Of a stretch of 64,000 nucleotides of DNA, positions 56,021 through 62,468 are shown in pieces. The notes under the pieces were generated by a model. It did no database searches. It was not told where the DNA came from and saw nothing but the letters and a program-made list of their open reading frames with translations. The stretch is from Prevotella sp. E13-27. Lineage in GTDB: Bacteria > Bacteroidota > Bacteroidia > Bacteroidales > Bacteroidaceae. Positions within the stretch are counted from its first letter, which is position 1, and each line of letters begins with the position of its first letter. Location: assembly GCF_023217965.1 (NCBI RefSeq), contig NZ_JALPSC010000002.1:1240001-1304000 (forward strand), written 5' to 3'. A program made the translations under genes and the position numbers.

Positions 56021-57532
56021 CTATTCTTTAAGAGCAAACCCAATACTTCCTAACTGCTTCTTAATCTCGTCCTCCAAGCGATGGCTTTCTGCAAAGAGAC
56101 CACTAAGCTCTGAGGTCAGGCGCTGCATCTTTTCTGCAAATGGTTCACCATCGTCTTCCTGCTCTGCGATACCCACATAGCGACCTGGAGTGAGGATGAA
56201 GTCCTGAGCCTTGATGTCCTGTAGGGTTTTCACAGCGCAAAAGCCTGCTTCATCTTCAAGGGTGCCATTGCGGAAACTTTCGAAGGTGTCTGCAATCTTA
56301 CGGATATCGGGCTCCATCAATTCACGAACGGCACGAGTCACCATCGTACCCATATTCCTTGCATCAATGAAGAGCACCTTACCTGCTTGTTGCTTGTTGC
56401 GAGAGAGGAACCACAGCGATACAGGAATACCTGTGCTATAGAAAAGCTGGCTGGGCAGGGCAATGATACCTTCTACAAGGTCTGCTTCTACTATCTTCTG
56501 ACGGATGGTGCCTTCACCTCCAGTCTGACTGCTCAAAGCACCATTGGCCAATACCAAACCAATACGGCCTGTGGGTGAAAGATGGTGAATCATGTGCTGC
56601 ATCCAAGCAAAGTTGGCATTACCTGCTGGTGGTATGCCATATTGCCAGCGCTTGTCGTTAGCCAACTTATCTGCTCCCCAATCGCTGAGATTGAAAGGAG
56701 GATTAGCCATGATAAAGTCTGCTTTCAAGGTGGGATGCTGATCATTGAAGAAGGTGTCTGCGTATGATTGACCCAGATTGGCCTCCAACCCACGAATGGC
56801 TACATTCATATGGGCCATCTTCCAGGTAGAGGGGTTGGCCTCCTGACCATAGATGCTGATGTGGCGCAGGTCTTTCTGATGATTCTCGATAAACTTGGCG
56901 CTCTGCACAAACATGCCACCACTACCACAGCAGGGGTCATAAACACGACCTTCGTATGGCTGCAACACCTCTACAATGGTACGGACAATACAGCTGGGAG
57001 TGTAGAATTCGCCTGCATTCTTACCTTCCATCGAGGCAAACTTCTGCAGACAGTATTCATAGACGCGTCCCAGCAGGTCCTTTTCGTCGCCTGATGCCAA
57101 CATGTGGATATTGGTAAAGAGATCTACCACATCGCCCAAGCGTCGTTTGTCCAGTTCTGGGCGAGCATAATTGCTGGGCAATACGCCCTTCAGTTTGTTA
57201 TTCTCGCGCTCAATGGCTTGCAGGGCATCGTCGATTACTTTGCCTATCTGTGGGGTGTGAGCTGCTAAGGAGATTACATTCCAGCGTGCTTCCTGAGGAA
57301 CAAAGAATACACCATCAGCCTCGTATTCGTCTTTATCTTCCACATCAGCATATTCATCTTGGGATAGCTCTGCAAACTTTACCTCGAACTTATCGCTGAT
57401 ATATTTGAGGAAGATAAGTCCAAGCACCACGCCCTCGTATTCAGAGGCGTTGAGATTTCCTCTAAGCTTATCCGCAGCCCTCCATATCGCATCCTCAAAT
57501 CCTATTGAGGTTGTATTTTCTTTCTTTGCCAT
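56021..57532 (-). CDS. hsdM: Type I restriction enzyme, M (DNA methyltransferase) subunit
   Basis: A 503-residue N6-adenine methyltransferase. Residues 10-140 are the HsdM N-terminal helical domain (AIWRAADKLRGNLNASEYEGVVLGLIFLKYISDKFE). The SAM-binding motif DPCCGSGGMFV is near residue 199 and the catalytic NPPF near 277 (FIMANPPFNLSDW). With the S subunit it protects host DNA and completes the R2M2S complex. It is the first gene of the locus and has its own promoter region. Confidence 0.95.
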   Translation of the reverse strand: MAKKENTTSIGFEDAIWRAADKLRGNLNASEYEGVVLGLIFLKYISDKFEVKFAELSQDEYADVEDKDEYEADGVFFVPQEARWNVISLAAHTPQIGKVIDDALQAIERENNKLKGVLPSNYARPELDKRRLGDVVDLFTNIHMLASGDEKDLLGRVYEYCLQKFASMEGKNAGEFYTPSCIVRTIVEVLQPYEGRVYDPCCGSGGMFVQSAKFIENHQKDLRHISIYGQEANPSTWKMAHMNVAIRGLEANLGQSYADTFFNDQHPTLKADFIMANPPFNLSDWGADKLANDKRWQYGIPPAGNANFAWMQHMIHHLSPTGRIGLVLANGALSSQTGGEGTIRQKIVEADLVEGIIALPSQLFYSTGIPVSLWFLSRNKQQAGKVLFIDARNMGTMVTRAVRELMEPDIRKIADTFESFRNGTLEDEAGFCAVKTLQDIKAQDFILTPGRYVGIAEQEDDGEPFAEKMQRLTSELSGLFAESHRLEDEIKKQLGSIGFALKE

Positions 57533-57585
57533 ATATCTTGTTTACTTGCTTGCGTAGTTAATAACGTTTTAAGTTTACTTGATTG

Positions 57586-57634
57586 CAAAGATAACAATTT
57601 TTTTCGACAATATATTCATTTTATCGAAAAAATA
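57586..57634 (-). promoter_or_regulatory. hsdM promoter with an inverted-repeat operator-like site
   Basis: CAAAGATA (57586-57593, plus strand) reads TATCTTTG on the minus strand. Just upstream, TTTTTTCGACAAT and ATAAAATCGAAAAAA-like arms (57598-57632) form a dyad around TTTTTTCGA ... TCGAAAAAA that covers the -33 position. This would suit a controlling repressor of the restriction operon. Confidence 0.5.
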
Positions 57635-57669
57635 TCAAAGAAGTTCTTTTTTCAAGGGGCAGGAACATG

Positions 57670-57699
57670 GTAGCTGACACATTAGTAGCTGACACATTC
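57670..57699. repeat. 15-bp direct repeat, two copies
   Basis: GTAGCTGACACATTA and GTAGCTGACACATTC follow each other directly. On the other strand they read ATGTGTCAGCTAC, close to ATGTGTCAGTAAC at 49930-49942. Confidence 0.7.
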
Positions 57700-57704
57700 T
57701 GTAT

Positions 57705-57738
57705 ATAAACAACCCGCCGAACTTCACAGTCCAGCGGG
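57705..57738 (-). terminator. Hairpin terminator on the minus strand
   Basis: CCCGCTGGACT pairs with AGTTCGGCGGG over 11 bp (two G-T pairs) with a GTGA tetraloop; TTGTTTATA follows on the minus strand. No called gene ends here on that strand, so it may close a small RNA. Confidence 0.6.
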
Positions 57739-57949
57739 CTAAACATTTACCTTAATTTCTTCTATGACTAATTTCTTATCGAGAGTGTCATGGGGCTAGC
57801 CCCATATCACTTTCCTCGTTTAAAAAACCTCGCTATTCTCGCGAACCGAGAGGATTGACCTATTTTGATAAAACAACTATTATCCCTTATGGGAAAAATG
57901 TATGTCGTAATCAAGATGCAAAGATAAACATAAAATCCAGCTCTACCAA
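57705..57949 (-). ncRNA. Possible small structured RNA gene
   Basis: A minus-strand promoter, TTG (57947-57949), 20 bp, TATCTTTG (57919-57926), has no protein gene downstream. The predicted transcript from about 57912 contains a hairpin with CCTCTCG ... CGAGG followed by TTTTTT (57826-57857), the 16-bp palindrome at 57790-57805, and the terminator at 57705-57738. The RNA would be about 85 or 205 nt depending on the stop used. I do not recognise a known family. Confidence 0.35.
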
Positions 57950-57974
57950 ATATTTCTAATGCAAATTTTGCGTA

Positions 57975-58004
57975 ATGTACCAATGTACCATTGTACCATT
58001 TGCA
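57975..58004. repeat. Iterons, left arm (three GTACC units, 8-bp period)
   Basis: TGTACCA occurs at 8-bp steps (GTACC at 57977, 57985 and 57993), ending in ATTTGCA. It is the inverted partner of 58124-58156. Confidence 0.75.
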
Positions 58005-58057
58005 TTTTTCGTTTTTCATTTAGTTTAGCAACTAGTGTAAAATTGTAAGTAATTATT

Positions 58058-58087
58058 TTATATTATATATTATAATATATAATATAA
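58058..58087. repeat. Perfect 30-bp palindrome of A and T only
   Basis: The 30 bases from 58058 to 58087 equal their own reverse complement and contain no G or C. The palindrome lies between the inverted iteron arms. Confidence 0.85.
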
Positions 58088-58123
58088 GTATATTTCTCTC
58101 TTTCATGGTACAATCGATTTTCG

Positions 58124-58156
58124 AAATGGTACAATGGTACAATGGTACACTTTGCA
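58124..58156. repeat. Iterons, right arm (three GGTAC units, 8-bp period)
   Basis: ATGGTACA occurs three times at 8-bp steps (GGTAC at 58128, 58136 and 58144), ending TTTGCA. A further GGTAC lies 22 bp to the left at 58106. Confidence 0.75.
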
Positions 58157-58177
58157 CTGCGCTGAATGTCACCCATA

Positions 58178-58243
58178 CTGAAAAAGTTGACTCGCTCGTC
58201 TGGAAAAGTTTGACTACTTTCCTGAATAGGTTTACTTTTTACT
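58178..58243. repeat. Degenerate 22-bp-period array, different sequence
   Basis: Three units starting CTGAAAAAGTTGACT (58178), CTGGAAAAGTTTGACT (58200) and CTGAATAGGTTTACT (58222), each 22 bp. The period is that of the GCGTT-N7-AACGC arrays, but the sequence is not the same. Confidence 0.5.
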
Positions 58244-58309
58244 CTAATACAGCAGGCAACATCCCAATTTTAACATTTGAAATAAATTTGAGATAAATGA
58301 AAAGAATCC

Positions 58310-58339
58310 TTGCGTGGCACCTCAAATTTAGTACCTTTG
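58310..58339 (+). promoter_or_regulatory. Plus-strand promoter reading into the 58380 array
   Basis: TTG (58310-58312), 19 bp, TACCTTTG (58332-58339). The transcript would cross the 22-bp array and run antisense to the 3' end of the rhomboid gene. An 17-codon frame starts at 58353, seven bases after the predicted start of transcription. Confidence 0.5.
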
Positions 58340-58379
58340 TACTGTGTTTAGGATGCATCACAAAGACACACAACGAGCG

Positions 58380-58445
58380 TTTAGAAAGAACGCACGCGGC
58401 GTTTAGAAAAAACACCGCAAGCAATCAGGAAGAACGCTCGCGGCA
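58380..58445. repeat. Tandem array of three 22-bp units built on GCGTT-N7-AACGC
   Basis: Units at 58380-58401, 58402-58423 and 58424-58445, with AAGAACGC, AAAAACAC and AAGAACGC at the same register; a fourth, weaker unit may follow. The dyad GCGTTTAGAAAGAACGC spans 58377-58393. This copy is G/C-rich in its variable part. Confidence 0.75.
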
Positions 58446-58484
58446 ATACTCACCGCGATAGCAACAAGCCTCGGAGTGCAGAGA

Positions 58485-60071
58485 TCACTTGTTTTTCAGC
58501 CATTCGCCAGCCACCAGCGCTATAACTACACCTGCGACGGCACCACCCATATGGCCACTCATACTGACACCATTGCCCAGACTCGTAACAAGGTTAAGGC
58601 CAAGAAAAATCAACGGAGCCTTCGCTGCATTGAAACTGGTTTTCAGACTCATGACCAACCAGAAGGCGAGCAGTCCGAACACACCGCCCGATGCACCTAT
58701 GGTGACTCCCCTGCTAAACGAAAGGATGCTGATTCCAGAGACAATAACCGAAAGAATGAAAATGCCGAAGATGGCGCGCCCTCTGTAATTCGCGGATAGG
58801 GAAACGACACACAGCACATAACAGAAAAGGTTTCCAATCACATGCATCAGACCACCATGCAGGAATCCATAGGTCAACAGTCGCCACCACTCATGGCCAT
58901 AGAGCACCAAGTCTGTCTTCAGTGCGCCCCATCTGACAAGCAGCTCCATGTTATTGCTATCACCCCTAAAACCGACAAAGAACAGGGAGATATAGATGAC
59001 GATGCACAATAACGGAGGAATGACGAGTAGCAGATAATCTGGCTTCAAGATGTATTTAAAGCCATGAGATAATCCGTCTTTTATTGCAAGCGACATGATG
59101 TACGATTCCTCAAACTCATCTCTGACAAAGAAAAGGGTGAACAACAATAGCAGCATAAGAGCTTCAAAGAGAAGCATGAACTGGAATATCAAGATATTTT
59201 TGCGGCCTATGTCAAATTGTTTCTCGCCTGTCATTTCATAAAACACCAAGTCTTTTTCGTCCAAAACCTCTACATTTAAATAATTCCGGACAACTTTCCT
59301 ATAATATTCTGTGTTATCACTATGGTGCAGACGCTTGAACACCATATTATCCTTGTCTTCGTTGAAAAAACTGCAACGCGACTTCTTCACCAACCCACGA
59401 GCCCATTGATTGACTTTTTCCTTGGAAGCATAGGTATAGTCATGAACTGACTCATGCTTATAACATATAACCACATTGGGTTTACGGGCCAGATGATACA
59501 CTTCAGAATAGACTATATTAATATCTTTTCCATACCTCCTATCAGTTGTATAGAAGTCAACACCATAGTTATGACGAGAACATTCCAGTTCCGAATTTAC
59601 GAAGTGTTGAATTTGAATATAATCTTTTTTTCCAAAAAAATCCAACGTGTTGTCGTTGATAGTCGATATGATAGCATACGATGATGCCCTCTTTTGAACA
59701 AAGGAAGAGATGTTGCCAAAAAAGAAAAGTGAGAAAAAAAACAACCCTATCCAACAGTAAGACTCAACGCCTTCACGTATGCTGCGAATCCAGTTCCTAC
59801 TGATGTATAGGTGGATAACGCTAAACAAAATTGGAATGATAAGATTTGGCACATCACTGCTTGCCATAGGCAACAAGTCGGCTTTCAGCCAGTACCACCT
59901 TATAACGCCCCACACTATACCCAACAATATGCCCGACAACATGACATAGGCAATTCCCTGGTAGATGGAGTATTTCTTTACTTTGCATTCTTCATCCATT
60001 GGCGTTTGTAACCGTGAAGATACAGACTTCTTGGATTTTTTAGGCTTCTTTGCGGTTTTAGTTTTCATCAT
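58485..60071 (-). CDS. Rhomboid-family intramembrane serine protease with long N-terminal extension
   Basis: A 528-residue membrane protein. The C-terminal half (about 330-528) is a rhomboid: EWWRLLTYGFLHGGLMHVIGN (about 395-415), catalytic Ser461 in GASGGVFG and His507 in SGHMGG. The N-terminal half is unusual: a basic Lys-rich start, two or three membrane helices (about 35-130), then a soluble stretch of about 170 residues of no known family, then a further helix near 290-315. Rhomboids cut membrane proteins inside the bilayer. The substrate is unknown. It is monocistronic with a TACCTTTG -7 box at 60115-60122. Confidence 0.88.
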   Translation of the reverse strand: MMKTKTAKKPKKSKKSVSSRLQTPMDEECKVKKYSIYQGIAYVMLSGILLGIVWGVIRWYWLKADLLPMASSDVPNLIIPILFSVIHLYISRNWIRSIREGVESYCWIGLFFFSLFFFGNISSFVQKRASSYAIISTINDNTLDFFGKKDYIQIQHFVNSELECSRHNYGVDFYTTDRRYGKDINIVYSEVYHLARKPNVVICYKHESVHDYTYASKEKVNQWARGLVKKSRCSFFNEDKDNMVFKRLHHSDNTEYYRKVVRNYLNVEVLDEKDLVFYEMTGEKQFDIGRKNILIFQFMLLFEALMLLLLFTLFFVRDEFEESYIMSLAIKDGLSHGFKYILKPDYLLLVIPPLLCIVIYISLFFVGFRGDSNNMELLVRWGALKTDLVLYGHEWWRLLTYGFLHGGLMHVIGNLFCYVLCVVSLSANYRGRAIFGIFILSVIVSGISILSFSRGVTIGASGGVFGLLAFWLVMSLKTSFNAAKAPLIFLGLNLVTSLGNGVSMSGHMGGAVAGVVIALVAGEWLKNK

Positions 60072-60114
60072 ATTGGAAAAAACAATAAATTATCTCCTTC
60101 GTTTTAGGATATTG

Positions 60115-60122
60115 CAAAGGTA
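60115..60122 (-). promoter_or_regulatory. Promoter -7 box of the rhomboid gene
   Basis: CAAAGGTA on the plus strand reads TACCTTTG on the minus strand, 44 bp before the start codon; a TTG lies 18 bp upstream. Confidence 0.55.
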
Positions 60123-60153
60123 CGATGATTTTTGTAAAAACAATTCAAATTAA

Positions 60154-60324
60154 TTGCATCTTTCAAAAAATGAGGTCATCAGCGCGTCTATCAACACGCA
60201 GAAAGCCACTAGTCAACAGATAAAAGGCATCTATACCCTTGACGGTCGTCCGGCTAAACCCCAAAGAAAAGGCCTGCTCATCATCAAGCAGGCCAATGGA
60301 GAAACTAAGAAGGTGAATATGTGA
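60154..60324 (+). pseudogene. Orphan C-terminal tail of a lost secreted protein
   Basis: This frame, too short to be a gene, has no ATG near its start but reads QQIKGIYTLDGRPAKPQ followed by RKGLLIIKQANGETKKVNM and a stop. That is the Y-x-L-x-G-R ... G-(I/L)-x-I tail found at the end of intact secreted proteins in this window. An in-frame stop at 60151 closes it upstream. It is best read as the remnant of a gene whose body was deleted. Its TGA (60322-60324) shares bases with the 3' end of tRNA-Arg(CCG). Confidence 0.6.
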
Positions 60325-60395
60325 TCCCGCAGGGATTCAAACCCTGGACCTTCAGAACCGGAATCTGACGCTCTATTCAGCTAAGCTACGGGACC
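60322..60395 (-). tRNA. tRNA-Arg (anticodon CCG)
   Basis: A 74-nt cloverleaf on the minus strand: acceptor GGTCCCG with CGGGATC, D arm GCTTAGCTGAATAGAGC, anticodon stem TCAGA/TCTGA with loop TTCCGGT, T arm with GGGTTTGAATCCC, discriminator A. It reads CGG codons. CCA is not encoded. Confidence 0.93.
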
Positions 60396-60552
60396 TTCGT
60401 TGTTTTTCGGCTGCAAAAGTAATGAAAAAAAATGAAAGAATGAGCTTGACGAGAGACAAAGAATGGTTAAAAACAATTAATAATTGAAGGGCAACGACTC
60501 GTGGTTGAGAAGAAATGAGTAACTTTGCAGTCCGAAAAAACGACATAACAGC

Positions 60553-61347
60553 GTGAAAATTAAGGATGTTTTGAGCGCCCTTGAACAGTTCGCGCCCCTG
60601 CCGCTACAGGAGAGCTGGGATAATGCTGGCCTGCAGATTGGATTGACAGAGGCGGAGGTTTCAGGGGCATTATTGTGTCTTGACGTGACTGAAAAAGTGG
60701 TCGACGAGGCTGAACAGAAGGGATGTAACCTGGTGGTCAGTCACCATCCGTTGTTGTTCCGCGGACTGAAGCAGATAAGCAACCAGACCGATGTGGAGCG
60801 CGCCGTGTGGAAAGCCATACAGAAAGGCATAGCAATAGTCTCGATGCACACAAACATGGACAATGCCAAGGGTGGCGTAAACTACAAGATAGCAGAGCTC
60901 TTGGGACTGCAGAACATCAGGTTTGGCACCGACTGCGGCAAGGGCGACAACACGGCATCGGAAGCTGGCTCATGGGTAATGGGCGAGCTGACGGAGGCAA
61001 TGGCTGCCGACGACTTCGTGATCAGCGTGAAGCGACAGATGGAGGCGGAGAGCGCCATGTGCAACGAGCTGCTCAGAAGGCCTATAAAGAAGGTGGCTAT
61101 ATGCGGAGGGGCTGGCGACTGCTTCCTTGACGAGGCAATAGCTGCTGGTGCCGACGCTTTCATAACGGGCGAGATGCACTACCACGTGTATTTCGGACAT
61201 GAGCAGCAGCTGCAGATATGTGTGATAGGCCACTATGAAAGCGAACATTTCACTACAGAGCTGTTCCAAGACATAATAAACAGGGCGTGCCCTGAAGTGA
61301 GAACGGAGATAGCGGAGACAAACACGAATCCGATAATCTATCTCTAA
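60553..61347 (+). CDS. Nif3-like dinuclear metal centre protein
   Basis: A 264-residue protein of the NIF3/YbgI family. WDNAGLQIG, VVSHHPLLFRGL (metal-binding His-His), VSMHTNMDNAKGGVNYKIAELLGL and GHYESEHFTTELF (C-terminal His and Glu ligands) are present. Family members form toroidal hexamers with two metal ions per site. They are sometimes annotated as GTP cyclohydrolase 1 type 2, but the true role is unsettled. The start codon is GTG (60553). TAACTTTG at 60520-60527 is the -7 box. A coiled-coil zinc-ribbon gene follows, its usual partner in Bacteroidetes. Confidence 0.92.
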   Translation: MKIKDVLSALEQFAPLPLQESWDNAGLQIGLTEAEVSGALLCLDVTEKVVDEAEQKGCNLVVSHHPLLFRGLKQISNQTDVERAVWKAIQKGIAIVSMHTNMDNAKGGVNYKIAELLGLQNIRFGTDCGKGDNTASEAGSWVMGELTEAMAADDFVISVKRQMEAESAMCNELLRRPIKKVAICGGAGDCFLDEAIAAGADAFITGEMHYHVYFGHEQQLQICVIGHYESEHFTTELFQDIINRACPEVRTEIAETNTNPIIYL

Positions 61348-61378
61348 AGAGACAATACGATTAAACGAATAAACGTTT

Positions 61379-61449
61379 AAACGAGGAAACGAGGAAACGA
61401 GGAAACGAGGAAACGAAAATAAAAACGATAATAAAAACGATAATAAAAA
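61379..61449. repeat. Octamer and dodecamer simple repeats
   Basis: Four exact copies of AAACGAGG (61379-61410) plus a variant, then about two and a half copies of a 12-bp unit ATAAAAACGATA. They fill the gap between the Nif3-like gene and the zinc-ribbon gene. Confidence 0.8.
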
Positions 61450-61464
61450 AACATTTTTTGAATT

Positions 61465-62322
61465 ATGGCAAAGAAAGATCCCACAGACCTCTCAGTAGAG
61501 GAGAAGCTGAAGACCCTGTTCCAGCTTCAGACAGCCCTTTCGGCTATCGACGAGAAGAAGGCTCTCCGCGGTGAGCTGCCTCTCGAAGTAGAAGACCTTG
61601 ACGCAGAAATCGAAGGTCTGACAACACGTATTGAGCGCATACAGAACGAGGTTAACGAGTTTGAGCGCGCCATCACGCAGAAGAAAGGCGAGATTGAGGA
61701 TGCTCAGAACAGCGTGAGCCGTTACAAGCAGCAGCTGAACGATGTGAAGAACAATCGTGAGTATGACATGCTGAGCAAGGAGATTGAGTTCCAAGAGCTG
61801 GAGATTGAGCTCTGTAACAAGAAGATAAACGAGGCTCAGAGACATATAGCAGAGCGCAGCGAAGACCTCAAGAGCGCACAGGAGCTGCTGAACGAGAAGC
61901 AGGCAGACCTCGATGTTAAGCGCAACGAGCTGGACGAGATTATGGAAGAGACTCGCACAGAGGAGGAGGCGCTGAAGGAGAAAGCCAAGGAGCTGGAGGT
62001 AAAGATTGAGCCACGTCTGCTCACCGCTTTCAAGCGCATCCGCAAGAACGCTCGCAATGGTCTGGGCGTAGTTTACGTGCAGCGTGATGCATGTGGCGGC
62101 TGCTTCAACCAGATTCCACCTCAGCGTCAGCTCGACATCAAGATGCATAAGAAGATTATCGTATGCGAATATTGCGGACGTATCCTCATCGATCCAGAAC
62201 TGGCTGGTGTAAAGGTTGACAAGCCAGCTGTAGCAGGCGAAGAGAAGAAGACTCGCAAGCGCTCAGGCGTTCGTAAGACTTCTACATCAAAGAAGTCGAC
62301 AGACGCAAGCGATATGGAATAA
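61465..62322 (+). CDS. Coiled-coil protein with C-terminal C4 zinc ribbon (DUF164/CdsZ type)
   Basis: A 285-residue cytoplasmic protein. Residues 10-195 are one long coiled coil with heptads rich in Glu, Lys and Leu, including NNREYDMLSKEIEFQE. The zinc ribbon has CGGC (about 212-215) and CEYC (about 232-235), separated by FNQIPPQRQLDIK. The tail is basic with Ser/Thr (KKTRKRSGVRKTSTSKK). Family members are linked to nucleic-acid-related functions but not firmly characterised. It is downstream of the Nif3-like gene, as in many Bacteroidetes and Actinobacteria. Confidence 0.88.
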   Translation: MAKKDPTDLSVEEKLKTLFQLQTALSAIDEKKALRGELPLEVEDLDAEIEGLTTRIERIQNEVNEFERAITQKKGEIEDAQNSVSRYKQQLNDVKNNREYDMLSKEIEFQELEIELCNKKINEAQRHIAERSEDLKSAQELLNEKQADLDVKRNELDEIMEETRTEEEALKEKAKELEVKIEPRLLTAFKRIRKNARNGLGVVYVQRDACGGCFNQIPPQRQLDIKMHKKIIVCEYCGRILIDPELAGVKVDKPAVAGEEKKTRKRSGVRKTSTSKKSTDASDME

Positions 62323-62326
62323 GGTC

Positions 62327-62361
62327 TAGAGGTGAGAAGTAAGAGGTGAGAGGTGAGAGAT
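62327..62361. repeat. GA-rich heptad repeat, left arm
   Basis: Units GAGGTGA, GAAGTAA, GAGGTGA, GAGGTGA and GAGATTA follow the plus-strand stop codon after 4 bp. Together with the inverted array at 62407-62468 they can form a long imperfect hairpin between two convergent genes. Confidence 0.7.
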
Positions 62362-62406
62362 TAGCTCTATCGCTCACCTCTTATTTTTATGCTTTAATCA
62401 AACTAT

Positions 62407-62468
62407 CCTCTCACCTCTTACCTCTTACCTCTAACTTCTCACCTCTCACCTCTAACCTCTCACCTCTA
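62407..62468. repeat. CT-rich heptad repeat, right arm
   Basis: About eight units of CCTCTCA, CCTCTTA, CCTCTAA type. On the minus strand they read as GARNTNA heptads starting at the TAG stop codon of the glycosidase gene (62466-62468). Confidence 0.7.

Larger units (their letters stand above)
57533..58484. other. 950-bp repeat-rich non-coding region between hsdM and the rhomboid gene
   Basis: Within this stretch lie the hsdM promoter, a 15-bp direct repeat (57670-57699), a terminator hairpin (57705-57738), a palindrome ATGGGGCTAGCCCCAT (57790-57805), a possible small RNA, inverted GGTAC iterons around an AT palindrome (57975-58156), two 22-bp-period arrays and a plus-strand promoter. Short reading frames over the iterons are made of repeat sequence and are not called. 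Confidence 0.6.

Noticed and set aside
57790..57805. The palindrome ATGGGGCTAGCCCCAT as a terminator
   Set aside because: It has no T run on either strand; kept only as part of the possible small RNA.
57807..58019. A 70-codon minus-strand frame in the repeat-rich region
   Set aside because: Its beginning is made from iteron sequence and its end from a hairpin; a promoter inside it suggests non-coding DNA.
58105..58296. A 63-codon plus-strand frame
   Set aside because: It reads the GGTAC iterons and the degenerate 22-bp array; no protein family resemblance.
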